A DNA stretch of 64,000 nucleotides from Pseudomonas sp. StFLB209 (GCF_000829415.1 NZ_AP014637.1:4419001-4483000), one strand, 5' to 3'. Positions 8,787 to 18,791 are shown, counted from the first letter of the stretch. Notes: generated by a model from the sequence alone, not told the origin. A program made the numbers and translations.

Positions 8787-9125
8787 ATGCCCTGGAAATT
8801 CGCAACACTTGGTTTTGTCGCAGTGACATCGCTACTGGCAGGCTGCAGCACGACATCCGCGCCCGAGTCGCCATCCCAAGCGCCGAAGGCCGCTGAAGCG
8901 CCAGCGCGTCCAGCCGGTGATGGCCGTTGCGATGCCGGTGGCGCGCAGTCGGCGGTCGGCAAGCAGGCCACGCTCGAATTGCTCAATCAGGTTCGCAGCC
9001 AGTCCGGTGCGATGGATGCGCGCATCCTGGGCCCTAACGATATGGTCACGCTGGAGTACCGCTCGGAACGGGTCAACGTCAATACCGATGCCACTGGCAA
9101 GGTGATTCGCGTCAACTGCGGCTGA
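8787..9125 (+). CDS. Lipoprotein with I78 peptidase-inhibitor-like domain
   Basis: 112 aa. The signal ends in a lipobox LLAGC (Cys20), so the mature protein is membrane-anchored. After a Pro/Ala/Ser linker, the C-terminal half (DAGGAQSAVGKQAT, then RILGPNDMVTLEYRSERVNV and a terminal RVNCG) matches the I78 family, in which the segment after the turn binds serine proteases. AAAGGAGG lies 6 nt before ATG 8787. The gene converges on a cold-shock gene across a shared terminator. The inhibitor role is by family only. Confidence 0.82.
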   Translation: MPWKFATLGFVAVTSLLAGCSTTSAPESPSQAPKAAEAPARPAGDGRCDAGGAQSAVGKQATLELLNQVRSQSGAMDARILGPNDMVTLEYRSERVNVNTDATGKVIRVNCG

Positions 9126-9145
9126 GCAGACGCTTCTCCAGGCAT

Positions 9146-9180
9146 AAAAAAACCCCGTTAACATCAACGGGGTTTTTTAT
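9146..9180. terminator. Bidirectional rho-independent terminator
   Basis: AACCCCGTT (about 9151-9159) pairs with AACGGGGTT (9166-9174). The stem is flanked by an A-run on the left and a T-run on the right, so it works in both directions. It serves the I78 lipoprotein gene and the converging cold-shock gene. Confidence 0.9.
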
Positions 9181-9191
9181 GCGGTGCCAAA

Positions 9192-9404
9192 TCAGACAAT
9201 AGTGACTTCTTCAGCTTGCATGCCTTTCTGGCCCCGTGCAGCGATGAACGAGACTGTCTGTCCTTCCTTCAGGCTCTTGAAGCCTTCCGCCTTGATCGCT
9301 TTGAAGTGTACGAACAGATCGTCGCCGCCGCCTTGAGGGGTGATAAAGCCGAAGCCTTTTTCATCGTTGAACCACTTGACGGTGCCGGTTTGGCGATTGG
9401 ACAT
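9192..9404 (-). CDS. Cold-shock protein (CspA family)
   Basis: 70-aa single CSD domain that binds single-stranded RNA/DNA and acts as an RNA chaperone. It shows [17 protein letters not shown] (RNP1 KGFGFI) and DLFVHF (RNP2). CCGGAGATGCACC gives a good ribosome site before ATG 9404. About 175 nt separate it from the next leftward gene, room for a 5' leader of the kind that often controls csp mRNAs. Which paralog it is (capB, cspA or cspD) cannot be told. Confidence 0.95.
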   Translation of the reverse strand: MSNRQTGTVKWFNDEKGFGFITPQGGGDDLFVHFKAIKAEGFKSLKEGQTVSFIAARGQKGMQAEEVTIV

Positions 9405-9579
9405 GGTGCATCTCCGGAAACATGAATTTCAGTAACGTGTCGCTCAGCCTGCTGGGCACACGCTGTCATGATAGTTCAATTGAGCGCGCCGGGGTGTTTT
9501 TCAAAACCGCCTGTAGCGATCACCGGTGCAGATTTTTGACCTGCATCACGGCGATCGTTCCTTTTGCAGGCGCGATGAG

Positions 9580-9888
9580 TCAGTTCTTTTTCGCGACACA
9601 GTTTTCGGCGACCAAGGTACGCAGCTTTTGGGTCAGCTGCGGGTCCGGGGTCTCGCCAGAGTTATTGAGCTTGGTGATCTCCGCCTGGCTGAAATGCCCA
9701 TCGACCTGTTTGGCGCCGCAGTCGCAGTGAGCCTTGGCCGACTTCTCATCCAGATTCTGCGCCTTGGCAGCACTGACGCATTCGTTGATGAACGTGCTAC
9801 GGGTCGTGTTGTCCATGGCCGCTTGCGCGCCCAGCGGGGCTGCCAGGGCGATGCAGGCGAGGAGGGCAGACGGGCTTGGAAGCTTCAT
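9580..9888 (-). CDS. Small secreted hypothetical protein
   Basis: 102 aa. Sec signal peptide ending PLGAQA (about residue 23), then an about 79-residue mature domain with four Cys (NECVSAAK, HCDCGAK, ENCVAK), suggesting two disulfides in the periplasm. AAGGAGAACACC gives a strong ribosome site for ATG 9888. No domain recognised. It is divergent from thrS and upstream of the cold-shock gene on the same strand. Confidence 0.8.
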   Translation of the reverse strand: MKLPSPSALLACIALAAPLGAQAAMDNTTRSTFINECVSAAKAQNLDEKSAKAHCDCGAKQVDGHFSQAEITKLNNSGETPDPQLTQKLRTLVAENCVAKKN

Positions 9889-10121
9889 GGTGTTCTCCTT
9901 GGTCAGACTTTTTACTGGCTTGCGTCTTGTGAGACGGTTTGAGGCGGCGGCGGTTCAGCCTGATAGAAGAAAAGGATCTAATTTCATGTCGGCAGGTATC
10001 ACGCGCGCGGGTTGTGCTAGGATGCCGCTCCTGTCGCAATGGCGGCTTTCTCTATAAGCCCCTGCAGGCAGACGTTTCGTACAATCCAGTTATCGGGTTC
10101 GGTCCGGTTGGCCTGAGGGCT

Positions 10122-10217
10122 CCTGCCACTGTGAGGCAGGCATACCACCGAATCGCTACTGGCTCATCCCAACCCACGTGACCTTTGGTAGGGGTCACCA
10201 CTAGGAGAGGAGGCGCC
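10122..10217 (+). promoter_or_regulatory. thrS leader with two tRNA-Thr anticodon-arm mimics
   Basis: Two hairpins with 7-nt loops precede thrS. Hairpin A has stem CCTGCC (10122-10127) with GGCAGG (10135-10140) and loop ACTGTGA, with UGU at the anticodon position. Hairpin B has stem GTGACCT (10178-10184) with GGGTCAC (10192-10198) and loop TTGGTAG, with U33, anticodon GGU and A37 exactly placed. Both triplets are threonine anticodons. Hairpin B ends 19 nt before the ATG, next to the AGGAG/GAGG ribosome site. In E. coli, ThrRS represses its own mRNA by binding two such arms. The same control here is inference. The gap 9889-10121 holds a possible extended -10 (TGCTAGGAT near 10013) and nothing else seen. 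Confidence 0.7.
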
Positions 10218-12140
10218 ATGCCCATCATTACTCTTCCCGACGGCAGTCAACGTTCTTTCGATAATCCGGTATCGGTCTACGATGTCGCACTGTCCATTGG
10301 TGCCGGTCTTGCCAAGGCCACCGTGGCCGGCAAGGTCGACGGCAAGCTGGTCGACGCATGTGATCTGATCAGCACTGATGCCAGCCTGCAGATCATCACC
10401 CCGAAAGATCAGGAAGGCGTGGAGATCATTCGTCACTCCTGTGCGCACCTGGTCGGCCACGCGGTCAAGCAACTGTATCCGACCGCCAAAATGGTGATCG
10501 GTCCGGTGATCGACGAAGGCTTCTATTACGACATCGCTTACGAGCGGCCTTTCACCCCGGATGACCTGGCGGCCATCGAACAGCGCATGCAACAGCTGAT
10601 CGACACTGACTACGACGTTATCAAGAAGGTGACCCCGCGCGCCGAAGTGATCGAAGTTTTCTCTGCCCGCCAGGAAGACTACAAGTTGCGTCTGGTCGAA
10701 GACATGCCGGACGAGCAGGCCATGGGTCTGTACTATCACGAAGAATACGTCGACATGTGCCGTGGTCCGCACGTGCCGAACACCCGCTTCCTCAAGGCAT
10801 TCAAGCTGACCAAGCTGTCCGGCGCCTACTGGCGCGGCGATGCCAAGAATGAGCAGCTGCAGCGCGTCTACGGTACTGCCTGGGCTGACAAGAAGCAGCT
10901 GGCGGCTTACGTGCAGCGCATCGAAGAAGCTGAAAAGCGCGATCACCGCAAGATCGGCAAGCGTCTGGGCCTGTTTCACACCCAGGAAGAAGCACCGGGC
11001 ATGGTGTTCTGGCATCCGCAGGGCTGGACCCTGTATCAGGTGCTTGAGCAGTACATGCGCAAAGTGCAGCGTGACAATGGCTACCTGGAAATCAAAACGC
11101 CACAGGTGGTTGATCGCAGCTTGTGGGAGAAGTCCGGGCACTGGGCCAACTACGCCGACAACATGTTCACCACTGAGTCGGAAAGCCGCGACTACGCCAT
11201 CAAGCCGATGAACTGCCCGTGCCACGTGCAGGTGTTCAATCAGGGCCTTAAGAGCTACCGCGAGCTGCCGCTGCGGCTGGCCGAGTTCGGTGCCTGCCAT
11301 CGTAACGAGCCGTCCGGTGCGTTGCATGGCATCATGCGGGTGCGTGGTTTCACTCAGGACGATGCACACATTTTCTGCACCGAAGAGCAGATGCAGTCCG
11401 AGTCGGCGGCATTTATCAAACTGACCCTCGACGTGTACGCAGACTTCGGCTTCAAGGATATCGAGCTCAAGCTGTCCACTCGTCCGGAAAAGCGCGTCGG
11501 TTCCGACGAGCTGTGGGATCGTGCCGAGGCTGCACTGGCATCGGCGCTCGACAGTGCCGGCCTGCCGTATCAGTTGCAGCCGGGCGAGGGCGCCTTCTAC
11601 GGTCCGAAGATCGAATTCTCCCTGAAAGACTGCCTGGGGCGTGTCTGGCAGTGCGGTACCCTGCAACTGGACTTCAACCTGCCGATCCGCCTGAGCGCCG
11701 AGTATGTGTCCGAAGATAACGGCCGCAAACATCCGGTCATGCTGCACCGCGCGATCCTGGGCTCGTTCGAGCGTTTCATCGGCATCCTGATCGAGCACTA
11801 CGAGGGATCGTTCCCGGCGTGGCTGGCTCCGACCCAGGCGGTGATCATGAATATCACCGACAAACAGGCCGATTTTGCCCAGCAGGTCGAAAAAACTCTG
11901 CTCGAAAGCGGGTTCCGTGCCAAGTCCGACTTGAGAAATGAGAAAATCGGCTTTAAAATCCGCGAGCATACCTTGCTCAAGGTTCCTTATCTCCTCGTTA
12001 TCGGAGATCGGGAAGTCGAAACGCAAACTGTCGCTGTGCGTACTCGCGAAGGCGCCGACCTAGGTTCGATGCCGGTCGCCCAATTCGCTGAATTCCTTAC
12101 GCAAGCGGTTTCCCGGCGTGGTCGCCAAGATTCGGAGTAA
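10218..12140 (+). CDS. thrS: Threonyl-tRNA synthetase
   Basis: Charges tRNA-Thr. 640 aa, the normal length. Domains in order: TGS (1 to about 61), the editing domain with HSCAH (His73, His77) and MCRGPH, the class II catalytic core with the Zn-binding [18 protein letters not shown] (motif 2) and [13 protein letters not shown] (motif 3), and a C-terminal anticodon-binding domain. ATG 10218 follows AGGAGAGGAGG; the in-frame ATG at 10185 lies inside the regulatory hairpin. It is first in the operon with infC-rpmI-rplT-pheST-ihfA. Confidence 0.97.
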   Translation: MPIITLPDGSQRSFDNPVSVYDVALSIGAGLAKATVAGKVDGKLVDACDLISTDASLQIITPKDQEGVEIIRHSCAHLVGHAVKQLYPTAKMVIGPVIDEGFYYDIAYERPFTPDDLAAIEQRMQQLIDTDYDVIKKVTPRAEVIEVFSARQEDYKLRLVEDMPDEQAMGLYYHEEYVDMCRGPHVPNTRFLKAFKLTKLSGAYWRGDAKNEQLQRVYGTAWADKKQLAAYVQRIEEAEKRDHRKIGKRLGLFHTQEEAPGMVFWHPQGWTLYQVLEQYMRKVQRDNGYLEIKTPQVVDRSLWEKSGHWANYADNMFTTESESRDYAIKPMNCPCHVQVFNQGLKSYRELPLRLAEFGACHRNEPSGALHGIMRVRGFTQDDAHIFCTEEQMQSESAAFIKLTLDVYADFGFKDIELKLSTRPEKRVGSDELWDRAEAALASALDSAGLPYQLQPGEGAFYGPKIEFSLKDCLGRVWQCGTLQLDFNLPIRLSAEYVSEDNGRKHPVMLHRAILGSFERFIGILIEHYEGSFPAWLAPTQAVIMNITDKQADFAQQVEKTLLESGFRAKSDLRNEKIGFKIREHTLLKVPYLLVIGDREVETQTVAVRTREGADLGSMPVAQFAEFLTQAVSRRGRQDSE

Positions 12141-12142
12141 TT

Positions 12143-12691
12143 ATTATTAAGCGTGATATGAGACAAGATAAACGAACTGCACCAAAGGCCCCGATCAATG
12201 AGAATATCTCGGCGCGCGAGGTTCGGTTAATTGGCGCTGATGGCGAGCAGATTGGCATCGTCTCTATTGATGAAGCGCTTCGTATCGCCGATGAGGCGAA
12301 ACTGGATCTGGTAGAAATTTCTGCCGACGCAGTGCCCCCGGTTTGCCGTATCATGGATTACGGCAAATCGCTCTTCGAAAAGAAGAAGCAGGTCGCTGCA
12401 GCGAAGAAAAACCAGAAGCAGATTCAGGTTAAAGAAATCAAGTTTCGTCCAGGGACGGAGGAAGGGGATTACCAGGTAAAACTACGCAACCTGGTACGTT
12501 TCCTTAGTGACGGGGACAGGGCCAAGGTTTCCTTGCGATTCCGCGGCCGTGAGATGGCTCACCAGGAGCTGGGGATGGAACTGTTGAAGCGGGTCGAAGC
12601 TGACCTCGTGGAATACGGGACCGTCGAGCAGCATCCGAAGATGGAAGGACGCCAGCTTATCATGGTCATCGCCCCGAAAAAGAAGAAGTAA
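12143..12691 (+). CDS. infC: Translation initiation factor IF-3 (AUU start)
   Basis: Binds the 30S subunit and checks start-codon fidelity. About 182 aa, ending with the lysine-rich IAPKKKK tail; the N-domain [19 protein letters not shown] and the C-domain [17 protein letters not shown] are clear. Upstream of the first ATG (12158) the frame reads ATT ATT ATT AAG CGT GAT ATG. CGGAG at 12133-12137 is 5 nt from ATT 12143, 8 nt from ATT 12146 and 2 nt from ATT 12140. An AUU start is well known for infC and gives autoregulation. I chose 12143 on spacing; family length would also allow 12140. The ribosome site lies in the thrS stop region, so the genes are closely linked. Confidence 0.92.
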   Translation: MIKRDMRQDKRTAPKAPINENISAREVRLIGADGEQIGIVSIDEALRIADEAKLDLVEISADAVPPVCRIMDYGKSLFEKKKQVAAAKKNQKQIQVKEIKFRPGTEEGDYQVKLRNLVRFLSDGDRAKVSLRFRGREMAHQELGMELLKRVEADLVEYGTVEQHPKMEGRQLIMVIAPKKKK

Positions 12692-12751
12692 CCACCAGGG
12701 CACGGCAGGCCTTGCGGTTATGTTTATCAATTGAATGCGGAGTATCCGAAC

Positions 12752-12946
12752 ATGCCAAAAATGAAAACCAAAAGCGGTGCAGCCAAGCGGTTTCTGAAAA
12801 CCGCCAACGGCATCAAGCACAAGCACGCTTTCAAGAGCCACATCCTGACCAAAATGTCGACCAAGCGTAAGCGTCAACTGCGCGGTGCCAGCTTGCTGCA
12901 CCCGTCTGACGTGCAAAAAGTCGAGCGCATGCTGCGCCTGCGTTAA
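12752..12946 (+). CDS. rpmI: 50S ribosomal protein L35
   Basis: 64 aa, very basic, with [14 protein letters not shown] at the N-terminus and the C-terminal [22 protein letters not shown] sits about 10 nt upstream of ATG 12752. It follows infC by 60 nt and precedes rplT by 29 nt. In E. coli the rpmI leader is the target of L20 repression; I could not confirm such a structure here by eye. Confidence 0.97.
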   Translation: MPKMKTKSGAAKRFLKTANGIKHKHAFKSHILTKMSTKRKRQLRGASLLHPSDVQKVERMLRLR

Positions 12947-12975
12947 TTTTGATCAAGATTAAGAGGAAGTAACTC

Positions 12976-13332
12976 ATGGCTCGTGTAAAGCGTGGCGTCA
13001 TTGCCCGTAAGCGTCACAAAAAGATTCTGAAACTTGCTAAAGGCTACTACGGTGCGCGTTCACGCGTATTCCGCGTCGCCAAGCAAGCGGTTATCAAGGC
13101 AGGCCAGTACGCCTACCGCGACCGCCGTCAGAAGAAGCGTCAGTTCCGCGCTCTGTGGATCGCCCGTATCAACGCCGGTGCTCGTACCAACGGTCTGTCT
13201 TACAGCCGTCTGATCGCTGGCCTGAAAAAGGCTTCCATCGAGATCGACCGTAAGGTACTGGCCGATCTGGCAGTGAACGAAAAAGCGGCGTTTGCTGCGA
13301 TTGTCGAGAAAGCTAAAGCCTCTTTGGCCTAA
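12976..13332 (+). CDS. rplT: 50S ribosomal protein L20
   Basis: 118 aa, the standard length. [20 protein letters not shown] begins the basic extension that reaches into 23S rRNA. The globular C-terminal domain contains [23 protein letters not shown] precedes ATG 12976. Besides its structural role, L20 is a translational repressor of rpmI-rplT in related bacteria. Confidence 0.97.
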   Translation: MARVKRGVIARKRHKKILKLAKGYYGARSRVFRVAKQAVIKAGQYAYRDRRQKKRQFRALWIARINAGARTNGLSYSRLIAGLKKASIEIDRKVLADLAVNEKAAFAAIVEKAKASLA

Positions 13333-14451
<1,119 letters not shown>

Positions 14452-14485
14452 GTCGTGCCGGTAAAGAATCTTTCAGGAGAACAGG

Positions 14486-16864
14486 ATGAAATTCAGTGAA
14501 CAATGGCTGCGTGGCTGGGTAAGCCCGCAGGTCTCCCGCGACGAGCTGGTGGCCCGTCTGTCGATGGCCGGTCTGGAAGTCGACAGCGTGGCGCTGGTCG
14601 CCGGTGTATTTTCCGGTGTTGTGGTTGGTGAAGTGCTCAGCACCGAGCAGCACCCTGACGCTGACAAACTGCGGGTTTGCCAGGTCAGCAGCGGTAGCGA
14701 AACCTTTCAGGTGGTGTGTGGCGCCCCTAACGTGCGCCCCGGCCTGAAAATTCCGTTCGCCATGATCGGTGCGCAACTGCCTGGCGACTTCAAGATCAAG
14801 AAAGCCAAGCTGCGCGGCGTCGAGTCCAACGGCATGCTGTGCTCGGCCGCTGAACTGGAACTGGGTGAAGGCAATGACGGCCTGCTGGAACTGGCAGCCG
14901 ATGCGCCGGTGGGCGAAGACCTGCGCGTGTACCTGCAACTGGACGATGCCAGCATCGAGGTCGACCTGACCCCTAACCGTGGCGACTGCCTGTCGCTCGC
15001 GGGGCTAGCCCGTGAAGTGGGCGCGCTGTACGACGCGCCGGTCACTCGTGTGCAAGTGCCTGCCGTTGCGGCCAGCCATGATGAAGTGCGCCCGGTCGAC
15101 GTGCTGGCACCGCAGGCCTGCCCACGCTATCTGGGTCGGGTAATCCGTAATGTTGACCTGTCGCGTCCGACCCCGTTGTGGATGGTCGAGCGCCTGCGTC
15201 GCTCGGATATCCGCAGCATCGACGCTGCCGTGGACATTACCAACTACGTGATGATCGAACTGGGTCAGCCGCTGCATGCGTTTGATCTTGCCGAAATCAA
15301 CGGTGGCATTCGGGTGCGGATGGCCGAGGAGGGCGAGAAACTGGTCCTGCTCGACGGCCAGGAAGTCACCCTGCGTGCCGACACCCTGGTCATCGCTGAC
15401 CACCAGCGCGCCCTGGCGATCGCCGGCGTGATGGGCGGCGAACACAGTGGTGTGACCGCCAAGACCCAGGACATTTTCCTGGAAAGCGCATTCTTCGACA
15501 CCATCTCGGTGGCGGGCAAGGCGCGTTCCTACGGTCTGCACACTGACGCTTCGCACCGCTACGAGCGCGGCGTTGACTCGCAACTGGCCCGTGAAGCCAT
15601 GGAGCGGGCCACCGGCCTGTTGCTGGAAATCACCGGTGGTGAGGCGGGACCGATCATCGAGGCGGCCAGCGAACAGCACCTGCCGAAAGTCGAGCCGATC
15701 ACTCTACGTGCTGCTCGTGTCGAGCAGATGCTGGGCCTGGCCATCGATGCGGCGCAGATCGAGCGCCTGCTCACAGGTCTGGGTCTCACGCCAAGCCGTG
15801 AGGGTGAAGGCCAGTGGCGTGTCGAAGTGCCAAGCCACCGCTTCGATATCAGTCTGGAAGTCGACCTGATCGAAGAACTGGCGCGCCTGTATGGCTACAA
15901 TCACCTGCCGGTTCGCTACCCGCAAGCCCGTCTGGCGCCTCAGGCCAAAGCCGAAGCGCGTGGCGACCTGCCGGAGCTGCGCCGTCTGCTGGTGGCTCGT
16001 GGTTACCAGGAAGCGATCACCTACAGCTTCATCGATCCTAAATGGTTTGAACTGTTCAACCCGGGCGTACAGCCACTGCTGCTGGCCAACCCGATCTCCA
16101 ACGACATGGCGGCGATGCGCTCCTCGCTGTGGCCGGGATTGGTCAAGGCGTTGCAACACAACCTCAATCGCCAGCAGGACCGTGTGCGCCTGTTCGAAAG
16201 CGGCCTGCGTTTCGTCGGTCAGCTCGATGGCCTGAAGCAACAGCCGATGCTGGCCGGTGTGGTGTGCGGCAGTCGCCTGCCTGAAGGCTGGGCGCAGGGT
16301 CGTGATGCAGTGGACTTCTTCGACGTGAAGGCGGATGTTGAAGCGGTTTTGGGCTTCGCGGGGGCGTTGAACGCCTTTACTTTCAAAGCAGGCAAACACC
16401 CGGCACTGCATCCTGGCCAGACCGCGCTGATCGAGCGCGACGGTCGCGAAGTCGGCTACCTGGGCGCTCTGCACCCTGAGTTAGCCAAGCAGTTGGGCCT
16501 GGATCGCCCGGTGTTCGTGTTCGAGCTGGTTCTGGCTGAAGTTGCCGAAGGCCGTCTGCCGAAGTTCAGCGAGCTGTCGCGCTTCCCTGAAGTGCGCCGT
16601 GACCTGGCGTTGCTGGCTGATCGCGATGTTGCCGCCAGCGCGGTTCTCGATGTGATCCGCGAAAATGCCGGTGAATGGCTCACCGATCTCAGGCTGTTCG
16701 ATGTGTATCAAGGTAAAGGTATTGATCCGCATAGAAAAAGCCTCGCTGTCGGCTTGACCTGGCAGCATCCATCGCGCACTCTTAATGACGATGAGGTCAA
16801 CGCAACGACGCTTGCAATCCTCACCTCGCTTGAGGAGAGGTTAAACACCACGTTAAGGAAATGA
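14486..16864 (+). CDS. pheT: Phenylalanyl-tRNA synthetase, beta subunit
   Basis: 792 aa. Domains in order: N-terminal tRNA-binding OB fold (VLSTEQHPDADKLRVCQV), B3/B4 editing domain, B5 DNA-binding-like domain, the inactive class II-like core, and a C-terminal FDX-ACB anticodon-binding domain (FSELSRFPEVRRDLALL). CAGGAGAACAGG lies before the ATG. The stop is 3 nt before the ihfA start, so the genes are cotranscribed. Confidence 0.97.
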   Translation: MKFSEQWLRGWVSPQVSRDELVARLSMAGLEVDSVALVAGVFSGVVVGEVLSTEQHPDADKLRVCQVSSGSETFQVVCGAPNVRPGLKIPFAMIGAQLPGDFKIKKAKLRGVESNGMLCSAAELELGEGNDGLLELAADAPVGEDLRVYLQLDDASIEVDLTPNRGDCLSLAGLAREVGALYDAPVTRVQVPAVAASHDEVRPVDVLAPQACPRYLGRVIRNVDLSRPTPLWMVERLRRSDIRSIDAAVDITNYVMIELGQPLHAFDLAEINGGIRVRMAEEGEKLVLLDGQEVTLRADTLVIADHQRALAIAGVMGGEHSGVTAKTQDIFLESAFFDTISVAGKARSYGLHTDASHRYERGVDSQLAREAMERATGLLLEITGGEAGPIIEAASEQHLPKVEPITLRAARVEQMLGLAIDAAQIERLLTGLGLTPSREGEGQWRVEVPSHRFDISLEVDLIEELARLYGYNHLPVRYPQARLAPQAKAEARGDLPELRRLLVARGYQEAITYSFIDPKWFELFNPGVQPLLLANPISNDMAAMRSSLWPGLVKALQHNLNRQQDRVRLFESGLRFVGQLDGLKQQPMLAGVVCGSRLPEGWAQGRDAVDFFDVKADVEAVLGFAGALNAFTFKAGKHPALHPGQTALIERDGREVGYLGALHPELAKQLGLDRPVFVFELVLAEVAEGRLPKFSELSRFPEVRRDLALLADRDVAASAVLDVIRENAGEWLTDLRLFDVYQGKGIDPHRKSLAVGLTWQHPSRTLNDDEVNATTLAILTSLEERLNTTLRK

Positions 16865-16867
16865 CGT

Positions 16868-17170
16868 ATGGGGGCTCTGACGAAAGCTGAGATGGCCGAG
16901 CGTCTCTATGACGAACTGGGCCTGAACAAACGCGAAGCCAAGGAATTGGTCGAGCTGTTTTTTGAGGAAATAAGGCACGCGCTGGAAGACAACGAACAGG
17001 TGAAATTGTCCGGTTTCGGCAATTTCGATCTGCGCGACAAACGCCAGCGACCGGGCCGAAATCCGAAAACCGGGGAAGAAATCCCTATTACAGCCCGCCG
17101 TGTAGTCACCTTTCGTCCAGGGCAGAAGTTGAAAGCCCGAGTTGAAGCTTATGCTGGAACCAAGCCATAA
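16868..17170 (+). CDS. ihfA: Integration host factor, alpha subunit
   Basis: 100-aa DNA-bending protein, partner of Ihf[21 protein letters not shown] at the start and the beta-arm [20 protein letters not shown] are diagnostic. It acts in nucleoid structure, sigma54 promoters and recombination. It lies 3 nt after pheT and overlaps the MerR-type gene by 20 nt in another frame. Confidence 0.97.
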   Translation: MGALTKAEMAERLYDELGLNKREAKELVELFFEEIRHALEDNEQVKLSGFGNFDLRDKRQRPGRNPKTGEEIPITARRVVTFRPGQKLKARVEAYAGTKP

Positions 17171-17507
17171 CCATGAGCTACCGCCCATTCCGGGCAAACG
17201 CTACTTCACCATTGGTGAAGTGAGCGAGCTTTGCGCGGTAAAACCGCATGTTCTGCGCTATTGGGAACAGGAGTTTCCTCAGCTCAACCCCGTCAAACGA
17301 CGCGGGAACCGCCGGTATTATCAGCGCCAGGATGTGCTGATGATCCGGCAGATCCGTGGTCTGCTATACGATCAGGGCTTTACCATTGGCGGGGCGCGTC
17401 TGCGCCTCACCAGCGGCGAGCCTCAGGATGACACCCAGCAGTACAAGCAGATGATTCAGCAGATGATTGCCGAGCTGGAAGATGTTCTGGTGTTACTCAA
17501 GTCCTGA
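17151..17507 (+). CDS. MerR-family transcription regulator
   Basis: 118 aa. The winged-helix MerR DNA-binding part is clear: [29 protein letters not shown] (residues about 16-44, given in pieces by the ISELC and VLRYWEQEF motifs), then RRGNRRYY. A short C-terminal helix ([17 protein letters not shown]) would form the dimer coiled coil. No effector domain or metal-binding Cys cluster follows. Start at ATG 17151, inside ihfA; a TTG at 17142 is an unlikely alternative. The pairing with ihfA is conserved in Pseudomonas. Target genes unknown. Confidence 0.92.
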   Translation: MLEPSHNHELPPIPGKRYFTIGEVSELCAVKPHVLRYWEQEFPQLNPVKRRGNRRYYQRQDVLMIRQIRGLLYDQGFTIGGARLRLTSGEPQDDTQQYKQMIQQMIAELEDVLVLLKS

Positions 17508-17600
17508 GAAACAAAAAAACCAGAATGCTTCCATAATTCAAAAGCTTAGGGTATATTCCTCACCACTTCCGCAGCAGTGGAAGAGCTTCACCACCGGAGT

Positions 17601-17677
17601 CGGGGCGTAGCGCAGCCCGGTAGCGCACTTGCATGGGGTGCAAGGGGTCGAGTGTTCGAATCACTCCGTCCCGACCA
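17601..17677 (+). tRNA. tRNA-Pro (anticodon GGG)
   Basis: 77 nt with encoded CCA. Acceptor stem CGGGGCG pairs with CGTCCCG. Anticodon stem CTTGC/GCAAG encloses loop ATGGGGT, giving anticodon GGG at 17635-17637. The T-arm contains GTTCGAATC. A TATATT box at about 17552 may be its -10. tRNA genes at this position are common integration sites. Confidence 0.97.
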
Positions 17678-17703
17678 TTATTCCTGAGTAAAATCAGACA
17701 TTT

Positions 17704-17730
17704 AAGCCGATCAGATAGATCGGCTTTTTT
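17704..17730 (+). terminator. Rho-independent terminator after tRNA-Pro
   Basis: AAGCCGATC (17704-17712), loop AGATA, GATCGGCTT (17718-17726), then a T-run. It is 27 nt beyond the tRNA 3' end. Confidence 0.9.
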
Positions 17731-17830
17731 GTGTTCGCGCAAAATATTCGCAAAATGCGCGCAAACCCATATGGCACAAGCCAGATAAACGTCGCCCTCA
17801 ACTTTTCCATATGCCAAGCCGGTGTGATCC

Positions 17831-18091
17831 CTATGACCCACGCAGCTCCTCCAGTCGAGCACGCCCGGCATCGGTGATCGCATGCTCCCCCTTATCACTG
17901 AGTCGATAGCGTCCCGATTCCAGGCGTGTGATTGTGATCCTTACCAAGCCGCTCCGGGAAAGGGCGTCACCGACTTCAAAGCTCATTGCGCGCTCCAGAT
18001 CAAGAATCCTTAACTCTCCGATCTTGTAGCGGTAGAAGGCAATCAACGCTGCGTCTATCGCTTGCTGGTTGACCGCTTGACCATCTTGCAT
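17831..18091 (-). CDS. Small hypothetical protein, winged-helix-like
   Basis: 86 aa, no family recognised. CTGGGAGGTCAA gives a very good ribosome site for ATG 18091. The C-terminal half (YRLSDKGEHAITDAGRARLEEL) resembles the end of small winged-helix proteins, but this is only a resemblance. The N-terminal part (AALIAFYRYKIGELRILDL) is helical. It overlaps the end of the preceding minus-strand gene by 37 nt, suggesting a two-gene unit. Its position just after tRNA-Pro suggests acquired DNA. Confidence 0.7.
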   Translation of the reverse strand: MQDGQAVNQQAIDAALIAFYRYKIGELRILDLERAMSFEVGDALSRSGLVRITITRLESGRYRLSDKGEHAITDAGRARLEELRGS

Positions 18092-18255
18092 TTGACCTCC
18101 CAGGTCTGGCTGTTTACTCCATGAGGTGCCGGATCAAATCTGACTGAGCCAGTCTTGCCCTCGATTGGCGCCATTGTGCCTTTGATTGCCTCGCTGAGCG
18201 CAAATCCGAACGGCATTCGGATGCCGGTTAGCGCCCAAATGTCTGTCTTGATCAT
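18055..18255 (-). CDS. Small hypothetical protein, possible island remnant
   Basis: 66 aa, very basic C-terminus (VKCKMVKRSTSKR). No domain recognised. No good ribosome site precedes ATG 18255; an inner ATG at residue 14 is an alternative. It overlaps the following gene by 37 nt. It may be a remnant of an element integrated at tRNA-Pro. Existence as a protein is uncertain. Confidence 0.45.
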   Translation of the reverse strand: MIKTDIWALTGIRMPFGFALSEAIKGTMAPIEGKTGSVRFDPAPHGVNSQTWEVKCKMVKRSTSKR

Positions 18256-18345
18256 CGGCCCGGCGGCATGACCGGTCGCTGCTCAATTGCGCTACCATTA
18301 GCGTTGTCTATAGTGGTCTGACGAGAAATCAGACAAGGAAAGCCC

Positions 18346-18603
18346 ATGTATTCGAAAACCGAGTTGCAGCGTGTTCTTGAAACTGCCTTTCTGCCCAGCA
18401 AGTGCGAGTGCGGCCTGGCTCCCAATGACAGCCTGTCGGTGAAGCTGATCAACCCGTCTTCGGGTGAGATCGAGCTGTATGTGGCAAGCATCCCTGTGTC
18501 TGACCTGAGCACCAGCCGGGCGATTGCCCAGGTCGTTCTTTCACTGAAAGAGCAACGGGATCTGATGGCGCAGATGACGCTGTCCATGCGGCGGCTGGCT
18601 TAG
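18346..18603 (+). CDS. DUF1652 family protein
   Basis: 85 aa. It matches the small Pseudomonas family DUF1652: an N-terminal LQRVLETAFLPSKCECGLAP, then LSVKLINPSSGEIEL and a C-terminal helix VSDLSTSRAIAQVVLSL. AAGGAAAG lies 7 nt upstream of ATG 18346. Function unknown. It is monocistronic, with 285 nt before kdpF. Confidence 0.85.
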   Translation: MYSKTELQRVLETAFLPSKCECGLAPNDSLSVKLINPSSGEIELYVASIPVSDLSTSRAIAQVVLSLKEQRDLMAQMTLSMRRLA

Positions 18604-18774
18604 ACCTGCGGCTTGCCCCCCGCCCGGTTGCGGGCGGCCGGCGTTTACCCTTCCTTATTACGGCCCGGGCATGCCCCGGCCGTCTTGAACCCTGTCTGAA
18701 GCCCTACAGTCCTTGCGCAGAAACCCCGGGCAAAAGGCTGGTTAGCCATAGCTAAGCCCGCGCTACCGCGCTTC

Positions 18775-18791
18775 TTTACAGATTCTTTATG
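18775..18791 (+). promoter_or_regulatory. Candidate KdpE binding site
   Basis: TTTACA-GATTC-TTTATG is a direct repeat of TTTAYR with a 5-nt spacer, similar to the half-sites bound by KdpE in E. coli (TTTATA-N5-TTTACA). It is about 98 nt before kdpF. Resemblance only. The rest of the 18604-18888 gap holds GC-rich inverted repeats and no gene seen. Confidence 0.4.

Noticed and set aside
9889..10217. T-box riboswitch before thrS
   Set aside because: No T-box consensus or terminator/antiterminator pair. The hairpins fit direct ThrRS binding better.
10164..12026. Long minus-strand frame opposite thrS (over 600 codons)
   Set aside because: GC-rich third positions keep the antisense frame open. 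No ribosome site, no family resemblance, and thrS is unmistakable. Similar antisense frames over rbsB, kdpB, kdpC, acdS and glgE were dropped for the same reason.
17601..18603. Integrated island with att repeats at tRNA-Pro
   Set aside because: I found no second copy of the tRNA 3' end and no integrase gene in the window. Only small genes of unknown origin remain.
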